Assembly: GCA_022800315.1 (NCBI GenBank) | Contig: JAAWQC010000004.1 | Span: 31,057 to 95,056 of the forward strand | Direction of reading: 5' to 3' | DNA length: 64,000 nucleotides | From: Clostridiales bacterium | GTDB taxonomy: Bacteria > Bacillota > Clostridia > Oscillospirales > Acutalibacteraceae | Shown here: positions 48,847 through 58,587 of the stretch, piece by piece | Layout of the letters: every line of letters starts with the position of its first letter | Position numbering within the stretch: the first letter of the stretch is position 1 | Program-made: the position numbers and the translations under genes | The notes under the pieces: generated by a model | What the model was told of the DNA's origin: nothing | Database searches by the model: none | Seen by the model: only the letters and a program-made list of their open reading frames with translations

Positions 48847-50939
48847 ACCGTTTTGTTCAGGTGTCCCCCGTCGGCAGAGTCGCTGTCCAGCTCATGATCC
48901 ATCGGGGAAAGAACCGACAGATACTCCTGCATGGAGGCATTGTAAAAACGGTATTGCTGTTTCCCGTTCTTTTTGGCCGCGTACAGCGCCTGGTCGGCAC
49001 TGCGGAACAGCGTTTCGTAATCCGCACCGTCCTGCGGAAAAAAGGCGATGCCCATACTGAGCGATATGGTGAAGCCCCGATAACAATCGGTCAGTGCCTG
49101 ATAATAGTGATCGACCATCGGTCCGATCCCTTCCTCAACCGCAGAGAAAATCAAAAATTCATCGCCGCCCATCCGTGCCGCGATATCCTGGCTGCTTATG
49201 CTGTCCAGCACCTTGGACGCTACGTATTTCAGCACCTCGTCGCCAAACAGATGGCCATAACGGTCGTTGGCGGACTTGAAGTCGTCCAGATCGAACAGCA
49301 GCATGGCGTGGGTCTTCCCCTTCGCCGAGTCAAGCACCGCTTCGATCATCTCCCGCGCAGCCATGTGGTTGTGCAGCTTGGTCAGGGAATCCTGCACGGC
49401 AAGCCGCCGGAACGTATCCAGCTCCTCGAGTTCGTCGTGGATATCGAGCAGCTTGCCAATGGTACCGGTCATCTCCGTCACTTCTTCACCCACCCACAGG
49501 GGACGGGCCACCACCTTAAACCGGCGCTCCTGACCATGGACCTGCAGCAGATAGGTCCGATTTACCACCGGATTGGCCGGTGTGGCCTGGCGAAGGCGCT
49601 GGTGCAGATCGAGATAATCCTCCGCGGATATCACCTGATGCAGCACCTCGTTTTCGAGGGGATGGACAATGAGTTCCGGAAGTCCCAGCTGATTCGCTCC
49701 CCATTCGGACAGGGACAAAATTTCGGTATGTTCGTTATACTCGAACTGGATCTCCTTCGACATGGAGGCGAAGAACTGATATTTGACCCGCTCCTGCTCC
49801 AGCAGCGCCAGGGTGCGGCTGGACACCTGACCACCAGCCAGCAGCTGATTGGTGAGGTTCTGGGTTTCGGTCTGGAAAAGCTGATTTTCCGAATGCTCGG
49901 TCAGCTTATCCAGCAAGTGCGGCCCCACCTCGGCCAGGCATTGCAGCAGCAGCGGGTTGAAGGCGCCGCATTCGCCGTCCATGATCATTTTCATGGCGGT
50001 ATCGTGGGGATACGCCGGTTTGTACACCCGTACGTTGGTCAGGGCGTCGTAAACGTCGGCCAGCGCCACCACCTGTGCGGCGATCGGGATTTCCTCTCCC
50101 TTCAGCCCGTCGGGATACCCCAGTCCGTCGTATCGCTCATGGTGCCAGCGGCAGATGTCGTGGGCAATCTGCATCATCTTTTCATTTTTATGGTTAGGTG
50201 CGTTTTCCAGTATCTGCGCGCCGATCGCGCTGTGGGTTTTCATGATGTCAAATTCCGCGGCAGTCAGCCGGCCGGCCTTGTTCAGTATGTCCTCGGGGAT
50301 GGATATCTTGCCGATATCGTGCAGGGCGGAAGCATTGACGATCAGGGCGATTTGTGAAGGAGTCATGGCATACCGGTCGGTCATCTGCACCAGCCGGCGG
50401 AGCAGCAGCTCGGTGATCGTCCGGATATGCAGTACGTGCAGCCCGCTCTCCCCGTTGCGGAACTCCACGATATTGCTCAAAATCTCGACCATCAGGTAGT
50501 TGCTTTTTTCTTTTTCCAATATCTGTTCCGCCACCATGCCCTCCAGCATTTTCTGCTTGGCATAGAGGATAATCGTGTTTTTGACCCGCCGCTGGACGGT
50601 CTTTTCGTCGAAGGGCCGGCTGATATAATCGGTAGCACCCAGATCATAGGCCTGGTCGATATAGTTGGAGGAGGTTTCCGCCGAAATCGTGATGACGGGT
50701 ATGCTGTCGATCCACCCGCTTCGTTTCATGATGGACAGCACTTCAAAGCCGTCCATCACCGGCATCATGATGTCCAGCAGCACCAGCGCGATTTCACTGT
50801 GGAACTTATCCAGAAGGGCGACCGCCTCCATACCATTGGACGCTTCCCGTATCGTATACTGAGAGGCGAGCATATCCGACAGCAGGGAACGGTTGATTTC
50901 CGTATCGTCCACAATCAATATGGTATATTGTTTATCCAA
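48843..50939 (-). CDS. Response regulator with HD-GYP and GGDEF domains
   Basis: REC LLDIMMPVMDGFEVL; HDIGKISIPEDILNK and HHERYDGLGYPDGLKG; C-terminal AARMGGDEFLIFSA. Confidence 0.92.
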   Translation of the reverse strand: MDKQYTILIVDDTEINRSLLSDMLASQYTIREASNGMEAVALLDKFHSEIALVLLDIMMPVMDGFEVLSIMKRSGWIDSIPVITISAETSSNYIDQAYDLGATDYISRPFDEKTVQRRVKNTIILYAKQKMLEGMVAEQILEKEKSNYLMVEILSNIVEFRNGESGLHVLHIRTITELLLRRLVQMTDRYAMTPSQIALIVNASALHDIGKISIPEDILNKAGRLTAAEFDIMKTHSAIGAQILENAPNHKNEKMMQIAHDICRWHHERYDGLGYPDGLKGEEIPIAAQVVALADVYDALTNVRVYKPAYPHDTAMKMIMDGECGAFNPLLLQCLAEVGPHLLDKLTEHSENQLFQTETQNLTNQLLAGGQVSSRTLALLEQERVKYQFFASMSKEIQFEYNEHTEILSLSEWGANQLGLPELIVHPLENEVLHQVISAEDYLDLHQRLRQATPANPVVNRTYLLQVHGQERRFKVVARPLWVGEEVTEMTGTIGKLLDIHDELEELDTFRRLAVQDSLTKLHNHMAAREMIEAVLDSAKGKTHAMLLFDLDDFKSANDRYGHLFGDEVLKYVASKVLDSISSQDIAARMGGDEFLIFSAVEEGIGPMVDHYYQALTDCYRGFTISLSMGIAFFPQDGADYETLFRSADQALYAAKKNGKQQYRFYNASMQEYLSVLSPMDHELDSDSADGGHLNKTV

Positions 50940-50975
50940 TCCCCAACACTTCCTTCGTTTGCCCCGGAGCCGTCA

Positions 50976-51416
50976 TCAATCCAGCTTCTCAATAGCCTCT
51001 ATGGCTGTATGGTAATCCTGCTCCAACGCCTCAAACAGAGCGGCAGTATCCTTGCCGGCCTGGCCGGAGCGGAGATTTTCGGTGAGCGCACTGCTTGACT
51101 CCATCAGCCGGGTGAGTCCCATATTCATACAGATGCCCTTAAGGGAATGGGAAGCCCGGAAGGCCTCCTCGTAATGTTCCGCCGCCAGCGCGTTTTTCAG
51201 CGTGACAAAACTTTGATCCCGCGCCAGCATCCGCAGAAATCGGATGATCCGCTCTTCCGACACAAGCCGGCGCAAAATATCGTCGTAATCCGCTCCCATA
51301 GCGCTGTAGCATTCTCTGAGATTCATCGTTTTCCTCCCTTCGGCAAACTCCCTGATCTTATGTATATGAGGTTCCGCTCTTTCCTTCGGCTGCTTTGCGT
51401 TACAGGCGCTCCCCAT
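50976..51416 (-). CDS. Stand-alone Hpt phosphotransfer protein
   Basis: HYEEAFRASHSLKGICMNMGLTRLMESSSALTENL (HxxKG). Confidence 0.85.
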   Translation of the reverse strand: MGSACNAKQPKERAEPHIHKIREFAEGRKTMNLRECYSAMGADYDDILRRLVSEERIIRFLRMLARDQSFVTLKNALAAEHYEEAFRASHSLKGICMNMGLTRLMESSSALTENLRSGQAGKDTAALFEALEQDYHTAIEAIEKLD

Positions 51417-51707
51417 TTTTCATTAAGATGCAATCGGGGGCGCCGCCGCTGTCATTCACCGTTTTTTCCTGTTAAAGCATACAGGAAGGGGATTCAGATC
51501 CATTCGGCGGTATGCCGTGAAATCCATCAAATAATCGTTTATATAATCGGATTTAGTATAGCATCCCCCAAAGCATTATGCAAACACTATTCCCTTCCCG
51601 GACAGCCCTTTTATCCGGTTATCCGATTGTGTTAGGTTGGCAGACCGCATCTTCATTATAGCAAAAGGAGTTTTTATTACTTCCTCTTCGCTTAAGCTCT
51701 TTTGAAC

Positions 51708-51736
51708 CACTCGCCTCGCGAGTGGTTTTTCTATAC
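51708..51736. terminator. Intrinsic terminator
   Basis: AACCACTCGC-CTC-GCGAGTGGTTTTTC. Confidence 0.75.
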
Positions 51737-51818
51737 AAAAAACCTGGTACCCGTGTCGACGGTTACCAGGTTTGGGGTTCATCGTGTACAGGCGGGGGCT
51801 CCAGCCGTTAACCCGACC

Positions 51819-52304
51819 TTACCAGTTGCGCACCCCGAGGATATGGAGATAACGGGCCTGATCGTATTCATAGGTACTCAACGGGCGCATATATGCGTCA
51901 AACGTATGCGCCGCCACATAAATTTCATCGTCCGATATCGCCACGATCACCGGGCTGTGATAAAACGTGCCGTCAGCCCGGCCCAGCTGGATGATGTCCC
52001 CCGGTTCCACCGCCGACGCGTCGACTTCCTGCGCAAAGGGGCCGACCCCTTTATTCCCCGTCAGAAAATTGTATAGATAGGGAACGCCGGTCCAGGACGC
52101 GGTGCGTTTGGAACTGCTGTAGTAGTACCAGCCGTAAATCTGAGTAGGGTTCATCACTCCGCTGCCGGCATACAGGCACTGGGAAGCGAAGTTGGTGCAG
52201 TCGCCCCCCAGATTATCAAAATTTAAGTAAGCCGGGTTGCGCTTCATTGCCCATTCCCTGGCATAGGCAAGGGCTTTTTCGCGATTGTAGGCAAACATTT
52301 TCAC
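51819..52304 (-). CDS. Amidase-domain (amidase_6-like, NlpC/P60-type fold) protein
   Basis: NFDNLGGDCTNFASQCLYAG; VEPGDIIQL...FYHSPVIVAI; catalytic C/H arrangement; no signal peptide visible. Confidence 0.85.
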   Translation of the reverse strand: MKMFAYNREKALAYAREWAMKRNPAYLNFDNLGGDCTNFASQCLYAGSGVMNPTQIYGWYYYSSSKRTASWTGVPYLYNFLTGNKGVGPFAQEVDASAVEPGDIIQLGRADGTFYHSPVIVAISDDEIYVAAHTFDAYMRPLSTYEYDQARYLHILGVRNW

Positions 52305-52957
52305 TCTAGTACCATCCCCCTTGTATGGTACCAGTGTATGCGGTATCGCGGGGGTGTGAGCCAGACGGTTGCGTTTGATTTAATCAGAATAGGGCTTTCC
52401 TCTGCCAAACCGGATAACGTTTGCCGTACTCTAATCCGCGTCCGGCACCGCTGTTTTATCGCTCTCAATCTGGTTTCGCAGCCGTGCAGAATGATCTTTA
52501 CGATGTTGTACCCTACCCATTTGATATCTCATCCAAGTGCACATCCCCGAGGATATCACCGGCAATCCAGTCTGTGCACCAGCCGGGGAATCCAACAATT
52601 CAACAGCCAGTCAAGCGTCGTATCCGCCCGCCATTCCTGAAAAGCCTCCTAAATCTCCTTTTCAGGTATCCGCAGCGGTATTCTATGGGGAGCATCATCG
52701 CTTGGCGACATTCACAGATATACTGACAAAATAATACACCAATCAAGAAAAAGCAAACATATTTCACAGTTATGCTATTTTTATATCTCTTTTGTAAAAT
52801 TTTTATGGCACAGCCTAGGCAGCCACAACAGAACAGGATTTATTCATAGTCTCAGTGTTCTTGTCATCATACCATCAAAAGGTCAATGCTGGCACCGGTT
52901 TCGTCGTGTACACATAGGATGAAAAAACAGTCTAAACCCAGAAAGGATGGGACGCTT

Positions 52958-54433
52958 ATGCAGGAAACCGCTCCTTCTCCCGAACTCAGGCGTTGTCTAG
53001 GTCTGCGTGAAGCGATCACGATTACCACGGGGACGGTGATCGGCGTCGGCTTGTTTACGGTTGGCGCCAATGTTGTCGGGCTGCTGGGACCGACGGTCAT
53101 TTTTGCTACACTGACTGCTCTGATCATCAGTATCTATCCCTCTTTGCTTTACGCCGAGATGGGCGCTGCCCTTCCCCTCTCCGGCGGCACCTATCAATAC
53201 GCTTCCCTCGGGCTCGGCCGTGTTTTTGGTGTGCTGTCCGGCTGGTGTTTCCTCATTTCCATGGTTTCGGTGGCCAGCGGTGAAGCACTGGCTTTCAGTT
53301 TTTACATACGCACACTGTTCGAAGCGCTGGGGATCCCGCTGCCCGTTGACGACCGATACATCGCCTGTCTGGCGGTTGCTGGATTTCTGATTCTCGCCAT
53401 CGGCGGCGTCCAGATGACAGGACGGCTGCAAAATGGTTTCCTTTTCTTTTTCTGGGGCGTTACCATCGTATGGATCGTTTCCATACTGCCGTCCATGCAT
53501 GGGGGGGAAGTCCTTACTGTCCCCAGCCCGAACAGTCTCACACTATCGGGTTTTCTGCCCTGTGTCGCCATGATCTGGTGGTGTTTCGCCGGCTTCGAAA
53601 CCTGTTGTTCCATGGGGGAAGAAATACGGCACCCCTCTGTCAATCTTCCGCGCGCGCTCATTCTGGCGCCGTTTCTGGTTTTTGCCGTTACGGGTCTGTT
53701 TCAATGGGCGCTGCTCCGTATCGTTCCCAACGAGTCTCTATCTTCTCTGGCGGATACTGCCGCGCCCTATGCCGATGGGATGCGGCTGGCCGGCATCGTT
53801 GGGTTTCCCCTGATTTTACTCTGCCTGGGGATCGCTTTCGGCGGCGACTTCTCCACCCTCAACGCCAGCGTATCCGCTCCGGCCCGCTATTTATATTCCA
53901 TGGCAAAGGACGGCGCGATGCCCGCTTTTCTCGGCAGGCTCCATCCCCGTTTTCGCACGCCGGTGCCGGCTGTGCTGATTCTGGGCGGCCTCATGCTGCT
54001 TTTGATCTCTACCAATTCCCTGTCGATTATCGCATCTCTTTCCTTGTTTGCCACCCTGCTGTATTACGTGATCGGCATCGCGGCGGCCTGTGGACTGCGC
54101 ATAAGAAAGCCCGAACTCTCCCGCCCCTTTCGGGCGCCCTTTTTATGGATTGGCGCCCCGATCAGCATCCTGATCTATCTGTTATTGATGACACAACTCG
54201 ACCGGACAGCGGTGACGGCCGGCATCCTCTGGTGCTTACTCGGCCTGTTCGTATTCGCTCTGTGCAAGCGAAAGCACAGGGACCGGGAAAACATGTTCCC
54301 TTTGTTCCTTCGCCCTGACCCTCCCACCCCCGATAAAAAACGGCGGTTGGATCGGGAATTTCATATCTGGTGCGCGATCGTCGCGGCTGCCGCCCTGCTG
54401 GTGCTCTGTCTCCATCTGACCCTGCTGCTGTGA
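52958..54433 (+). CDS. APC family amino-acid permease
   Basis: GLREAITITTGTVIGVGLFTVGANV...LPLSGGTYQYASLGLG; multiple TM segments; start uncertain (52919 or 52958). Confidence 0.88.
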   Translation: MQETAPSPELRRCLGLREAITITTGTVIGVGLFTVGANVVGLLGPTVIFATLTALIISIYPSLLYAEMGAALPLSGGTYQYASLGLGRVFGVLSGWCFLISMVSVASGEALAFSFYIRTLFEALGIPLPVDDRYIACLAVAGFLILAIGGVQMTGRLQNGFLFFFWGVTIVWIVSILPSMHGGEVLTVPSPNSLTLSGFLPCVAMIWWCFAGFETCCSMGEEIRHPSVNLPRALILAPFLVFAVTGLFQWALLRIVPNESLSSLADTAAPYADGMRLAGIVGFPLILLCLGIAFGGDFSTLNASVSAPARYLYSMAKDGAMPAFLGRLHPRFRTPVPAVLILGGLMLLLISTNSLSIIASLSLFATLLYYVIGIAAACGLRIRKPELSRPFRAPFLWIGAPISILIYLLLMTQLDRTAVTAGILWCLLGLFVFALCKRKHRDRENMFPLFLRPDPPTPDKKRRLDREFHIWCAIVAAAALLVLCLHLTLLL

Positions 54434-54521
54434 CATAAAGCCGGCGGCTTCCCGCATAGGTATGGAACAGACAGGCGGACGGCTGCCTGTCTGCTCCGGC
54501 TGGCGGGAAAGGAGAGCATCC

Positions 54522-55904
54522 ATGAACAATGACAGGCTGCTGACACAAGGAAAACCATTCCCCACTCTGCTCCGGTTTTCTGTGCCTTTCCTATTGGCGA
54601 ATATCCTGCAGGCATGCTACGGGGCGTCCGATCTTTTTATGGTCGGACGCTTTTCGGATTCCATTGGCGTATCCGCTGTGGCTACGGGCGGGCAGGTTAT
54701 GCAGACCATCACCGGTCTGTCTATAGGGCTGACGGCTGGCGGTACCGTGCTCATCGGCCGTTATTTCGGGGCCAGGCAGAGGCACAATATCGCGCACGCC
54801 GTCAAAACCATGGTGGTCGTTTTCAGCATGCTGTCCCTGCTGCTTACCACGATTACCATACTTTTCCTGGGTCCGATCTGTTCCCTGATGCGGGTGCCCG
54901 TTCAAGCTGCTGAGATCACCCGGCAATATCTGTTTATCTGTGCCTGCGGCATCCTGTTTATCGTCGGGTACAACGTAATCAGCGGCATTCTGCGTGGATT
55001 GGGCGATTCCCGCACTCCGCTGATTCTGATCACGGTGGCATGCATCATTAACGTGTCCACCGACCTGCTATTTGTGGGCGTGCTGCGCATGGGCGCGCCG
55101 GGAGCCGCGATCTCTACCGTCCTCGCACAGGCCGCCAGCCTCCTTCTGGCGGTGATTTATCTGTTTGTAAAGGGCCATCTGCGACAATACCGCCGCAGCG
55201 CCCCTTGCTTTCGCTTATACGCTGCCAAGGATATGCTGGCATCCGGACTTCCCATCGCGCTGCAGGAGGGTCTGGTAAACGTGTCCTTTCTTATCCTCAC
55301 CGCCATGGTTAACAGTATGGGACTCATCGCCTCCGCGTCAGTGGGAGTGGTAGAAAAACTGATCGTGTTCAGTATGCTGCCAACCACAGCCTTCTCCGCC
55401 GCCCTGTCCGCCATGACCGCTCAGCACTATGGAGCCGGGCTGATGGCGCGGGCACGCCGCTGCCTGCATCTGGCCATCGGGCTGTCCCTGGTTTTCGGTT
55501 TTGCCTGCCTTACCCTGGCCCAGTGGCGCCCGTCCGCCCTGATCGGTTTGTTTACCTCTGACATCGAGATCATCGCCCAGGGCACTTTATATTTGCGTTC
55601 CTACAGCCTGGATTGCGTGCTGGTATGCTTCGTCTTCTGCATCAACGCGTTCCTCAGCGGCAGTGGGCATTCCCTATTTCCGCTGATCCACAGCTTGGCA
55701 GCCACCTTCCTGGTGCGTATCCCCTTCTCCTATTGGCTCATCCACACGAAAGCTCCTTCCATGTTTCTGATCGGTTTTGCCGCGCCCGCTGCGTCTTTTC
55801 TTTCCGTACTGCTCTGTCAGGGATTTCTGGATAAACATTACCCGAAGGAAAGAAACCTATCGAAAAACAGCACCCTGCATTTCCATCGTTTTCGAATGGG
55901 ATAA
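54522..55904 (+). CDS. MATE family efflux transporter
   Basis: MNNDRLLTQGKPFPTLLRFSVPFLLANILQACYGASDLFMVGRFSDSIGVSAVATGGQVMQ; SD GGAAAGGAGAG. Confidence 0.93.
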   Translation: MNNDRLLTQGKPFPTLLRFSVPFLLANILQACYGASDLFMVGRFSDSIGVSAVATGGQVMQTITGLSIGLTAGGTVLIGRYFGARQRHNIAHAVKTMVVVFSMLSLLLTTITILFLGPICSLMRVPVQAAEITRQYLFICACGILFIVGYNVISGILRGLGDSRTPLILITVACIINVSTDLLFVGVLRMGAPGAAISTVLAQAASLLLAVIYLFVKGHLRQYRRSAPCFRLYAAKDMLASGLPIALQEGLVNVSFLILTAMVNSMGLIASASVGVVEKLIVFSMLPTTAFSAALSAMTAQHYGAGLMARARRCLHLAIGLSLVFGFACLTLAQWRPSALIGLFTSDIEIIAQGTLYLRSYSLDCVLVCFVFCINAFLSGSGHSLFPLIHSLAATFLVRIPFSYWLIHTKAPSMFLIGFAAPAASFLSVLLCQGFLDKHYPKERNLSKNSTLHFHRFRMG

Positions 55905-56872
55905 AGATCGGTCATCACTTTCCCGGCAGCAGTGTTTGCAATTCCACCGCCGCTTCCAAAAACGAGCGGTTGGTGTGGACCGGACAAGCTCTCAATCGCC
56001 TGAATCAGCCGAAGAGCTTTCTTGCGTTTTCGATTGCCGGTCTGCACATAGTCGCTGAAATGGGGCAGCAGCCGGGAAAAATCGCTTCGATATTCATCCC
56101 CGCTGTCCGGGGTTTGCGTCAGATGGACCATCAGATATTGTAAGGCGGGTAAATCTTGGTATAACGCTTCGATCTTATGGCTTAAGCGCACCTTTTCCCA
56201 CGCGGCAACGGTGATGTCAAATATCAGAAAGGTAAGCATCGCTTCCAGCAGAGGAGGCAGAAGGCCATCGGTTACCACATGGCTAACGTGAACATCAAAC
56301 AGGAATACCGCCGCCAGTTTACCCGACAGCTTAATGGAAGTGGTCAGAATGCACAGCAGGCCCATTGCAAAATATAGGGCGGGCCGGCAGCGCACCATTA
56401 TATAAACAACGAGCACCCAAAGCAGGAACAACACATAACGGCAGGCGAAAACAAGATTGTCGCGCATCTGCGCCAATTTCTCCGCAAAAGAAAAAAAGCC
56501 TGTCAAGCTGGTCCCCTGTTGTTGCAGATAGTCCAGATAAGCCTGCTTTTCTTCCAATACCTTCGCAATTTCCCATTTATTTTTGATGATCTGTGCCGCC
56601 AGCGACAACAGGTCGCCCTCCTGTGCCAGATCGGAGATATCACCCGGTACACCGTACCGGGCATTTGTTTCTTCGGTGAAGTAAACATTACAGCAAAACT
56701 GCCCGTCTGTAGCGTATTGAAAGAGTAATTGTGGTTGTCCTCTCTCCATCCAACGGACAAAGGCGCCCCCCAGCCATCCAGATAGAAAATACGCTGACAG
56801 AAACAACGTGACTGCCGCGGCAGCTGCTCCTATCTTCTTGATCATGGCAAACACCTTCATGTGAAAAATCAT
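55838..56872 (-). CDS. Hypothetical multi-TM protein (orphan)
   Basis: 344 aa with several hydrophobic stretches; convergent 67-bp overlap with MATE gene; no family recognised. Confidence 0.6.
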   Translation of the reverse strand: MIFHMKVFAMIKKIGAAAAAVTLFLSAYFLSGWLGGAFVRWMERGQPQLLFQYATDGQFCCNVYFTEETNARYGVPGDISDLAQEGDLLSLAAQIIKNKWEIAKVLEEKQAYLDYLQQQGTSLTGFFSFAEKLAQMRDNLVFACRYVLFLLWVLVVYIMVRCRPALYFAMGLLCILTTSIKLSGKLAAVFLFDVHVSHVVTDGLLPPLLEAMLTFLIFDITVAAWEKVRLSHKIEALYQDLPALQYLMVHLTQTPDSGDEYRSDFSRLLPHFSDYVQTGNRKRKKALRLIQAIESLSGPHQPLVFGSGGGIANTAAGKVMTDLYPIRKRWKCRVLFFDRFLSFG

Positions 56873-56935
56873 TGGGAATTCGACGGCATTGGCCGGCCGT
56901 ACGATTCCACAGAAAAATGACGAAAGCCGCTTCCG

Positions 56936-57091
56936 TTAAGGAGCGGCTTCGTCTTCCTGCACTATTTGTTCCAGAACCGCGATGAGGTCTTGGAGGTTAT
57001 CCAGATGGACATCTCTGGATAAAATCTCGTTTTTTAAATCAATGGATAACGATTCAAATTGTGCATTCAGTTTTGGATTCACATAGGACAT
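56936..57091 (-). CDS. Small hypothetical protein
   Basis: MSYVNPKLNAQFESLSIDLKNEILSRDVHLDNLQDLIAVLEQIVQEDEAAP; internal start. Confidence 0.55.
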   Translation of the reverse strand: MSYVNPKLNAQFESLSIDLKNEILSRDVHLDNLQDLIAVLEQIVQEDEAAP

Positions 57092-57326
57092 ATATACATC
57101 ACCCGGTAGTAGTCTGTACGGTGATGATCGATTTATGCGGATGGGACCCACGCAGGACTCCACTTCTAGTATGACCGCGTGTTCTTTCTCCCATCCATGC
57201 TCATCGTTATTCTTGCCCTAGCCATGATAAGCAAACAGCCTCCAGGATTCGAAATGGCCCCAGAAAAAAGGTATAATTTTAATGGGTCTTATTGAGGAAA
57301 TGGGTCAATTATTCAGACCTTAATGG

Positions 57327-58337
57327 TCAAAGCAGTTTACGTTTAGTTTTGTAGGAGCAAGCGTCAAATTCAAAAGATTCCTCGATATTATCCACAGTAT
57401 AGTAGAAATATTCTCCAGTATTTCTATCAAAATTATAGAGACGGAATAATACATAGGATCCTGTATGATCATAAGCAAATTGTCGCTCTCGATGGGATAT
57501 AAAAAAACCGTATAAATCATTGGTTACAGTTGTTTTAACTTCTATGTATTTATCGCGTCCATCTGGATAAAACGAATGAATATCATAAGGTGCGGCATTC
57601 CCTTCACGGTCACGCGTAAGATAAACTTGTTCTGCCAAATCCGGATGCCCTGCATCATTAAGCAGCTGTTTTTCTAAATCAAATATAGCATCCTCTCCAG
57701 CAGCTCCAATTTCATTATTTCTATGTTGTTCTTGGAGGAAGTCACGATTGCCTGATCGAATATGGGAGCTATAACGACGACGATTCGTATGAATACCTGT
57801 TGTTATATATGATTGTAGTGATTTAGTTAGCAAATAGCCTTGTCTGGTTACATCGTTGACATTAACAATATCATTTGATACATGACATTTCTGTATAATT
57901 TCATCAGTAGGAGCCCAATCAAGTATTTGCCAGAGGAAGTATACTGGCTGTTCTTGGGTAGGATCATGTGTAACGTATGCTAGACGGCCTAGATATGTAT
58001 ATAATTGTCCACTATGAGTACGAAAAAATAAGTAGATATCATGATCCAGCTCATTATGATGAGTTAATTGGATAATTCGAGGGCTAACTAATCGTTGTTT
58101 TGGCTGTGACTGCCAATAAAGTATGCCGTCTTTTGTAATACCTTCTCGGAAAGTATGGCTTCCTTGTTTGCTGCCAAGCGTCACGAAAAGTACTAAATTC
58201 TGTGTGTTATGAATTGGCACGATTCCTTGCAAACCCCAAGTTCCTGTATTGGGGATAAAGCGTGTATTCGGGGAAAATATGTCATGCACATTTTCCCGAG
58301 AGTAATCATGGTAAATTTGTAATGGTGACATAGAAAG
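57327..58337 (-). CDS. DUF3427-like N-terminal domain fused to DUF3883 (PD-(D/E)xK nuclease-like) domain
   Basis: N-term RFIPNTGTWGLQGIVPIHNTQNLVLFVTLGSK...LYWQSQPKQRL; C-term NNEIGAAGEDAIFDLEKQLL...DIHSFYPDGRDKYIEVKTT; AT-rich; internal start MSPLQIY (about 58331). Confidence 0.7.
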   Translation of the reverse strand, partial: LSMSPLQIYHDYSRENVHDIFSPNTRFIPNTGTWGLQGIVPIHNTQNLVLFVTLGSKQGSHTFREGITKDGILYWQSQPKQRLVSPRIIQLTHHNELDHDIYLFFRTHSGQLYTYLGRLAYVTHDPTQEQPVYFLWQILDWAPTDEIIQKCHVSNDIVNVNDVTRQGYLLTKSLQSYITTGIHTNRRRYSSHIRSGNRDFLQEQHRNNEIGAAGEDAIFDLEKQLLNDAGHPDLAEQVYLTRDREGNAAPYDIHSFYPDGRDKYIEVKTTVTNDLYGFFISHRERQFAYDHTGSYVLFRLYNFDRNTGEYFYYTVDNIEESFEFDACSYKTKRKLL

Positions 58338-58512
58338 ACCTCCTTTAGTGTGATTATAACACATTATGTGATGTGTAACCACAAATTTAAGGGCTTAATT
58401 GTACATTACAAAATGGCGCTTCCATGTTTTTAACCAAATAGACAATTCATCACGCAGAAAAAGCCCCAGTTCTCGACCAAAACAGCGGCGTAAATCGGGG
58501 AAGGACCAGATA

Positions 58513-58553
58513 CGCAGAAAGGCCCCAAACCGCCGGTTTGGGGCCTTTCTGCG
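58513..58553. terminator. Long perfect palindrome / terminator-like hairpin
   Basis: CGCAGAAAGGCCCCAAACCG-C-CGGTTTGGGGCCTTTCTGCG, 20-bp arms, 1-nt centre. Confidence 0.7.
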
Positions 58554-58587
58554 CCCGTGTCGAGGCACGGACAACTGGCCAGTGGAT

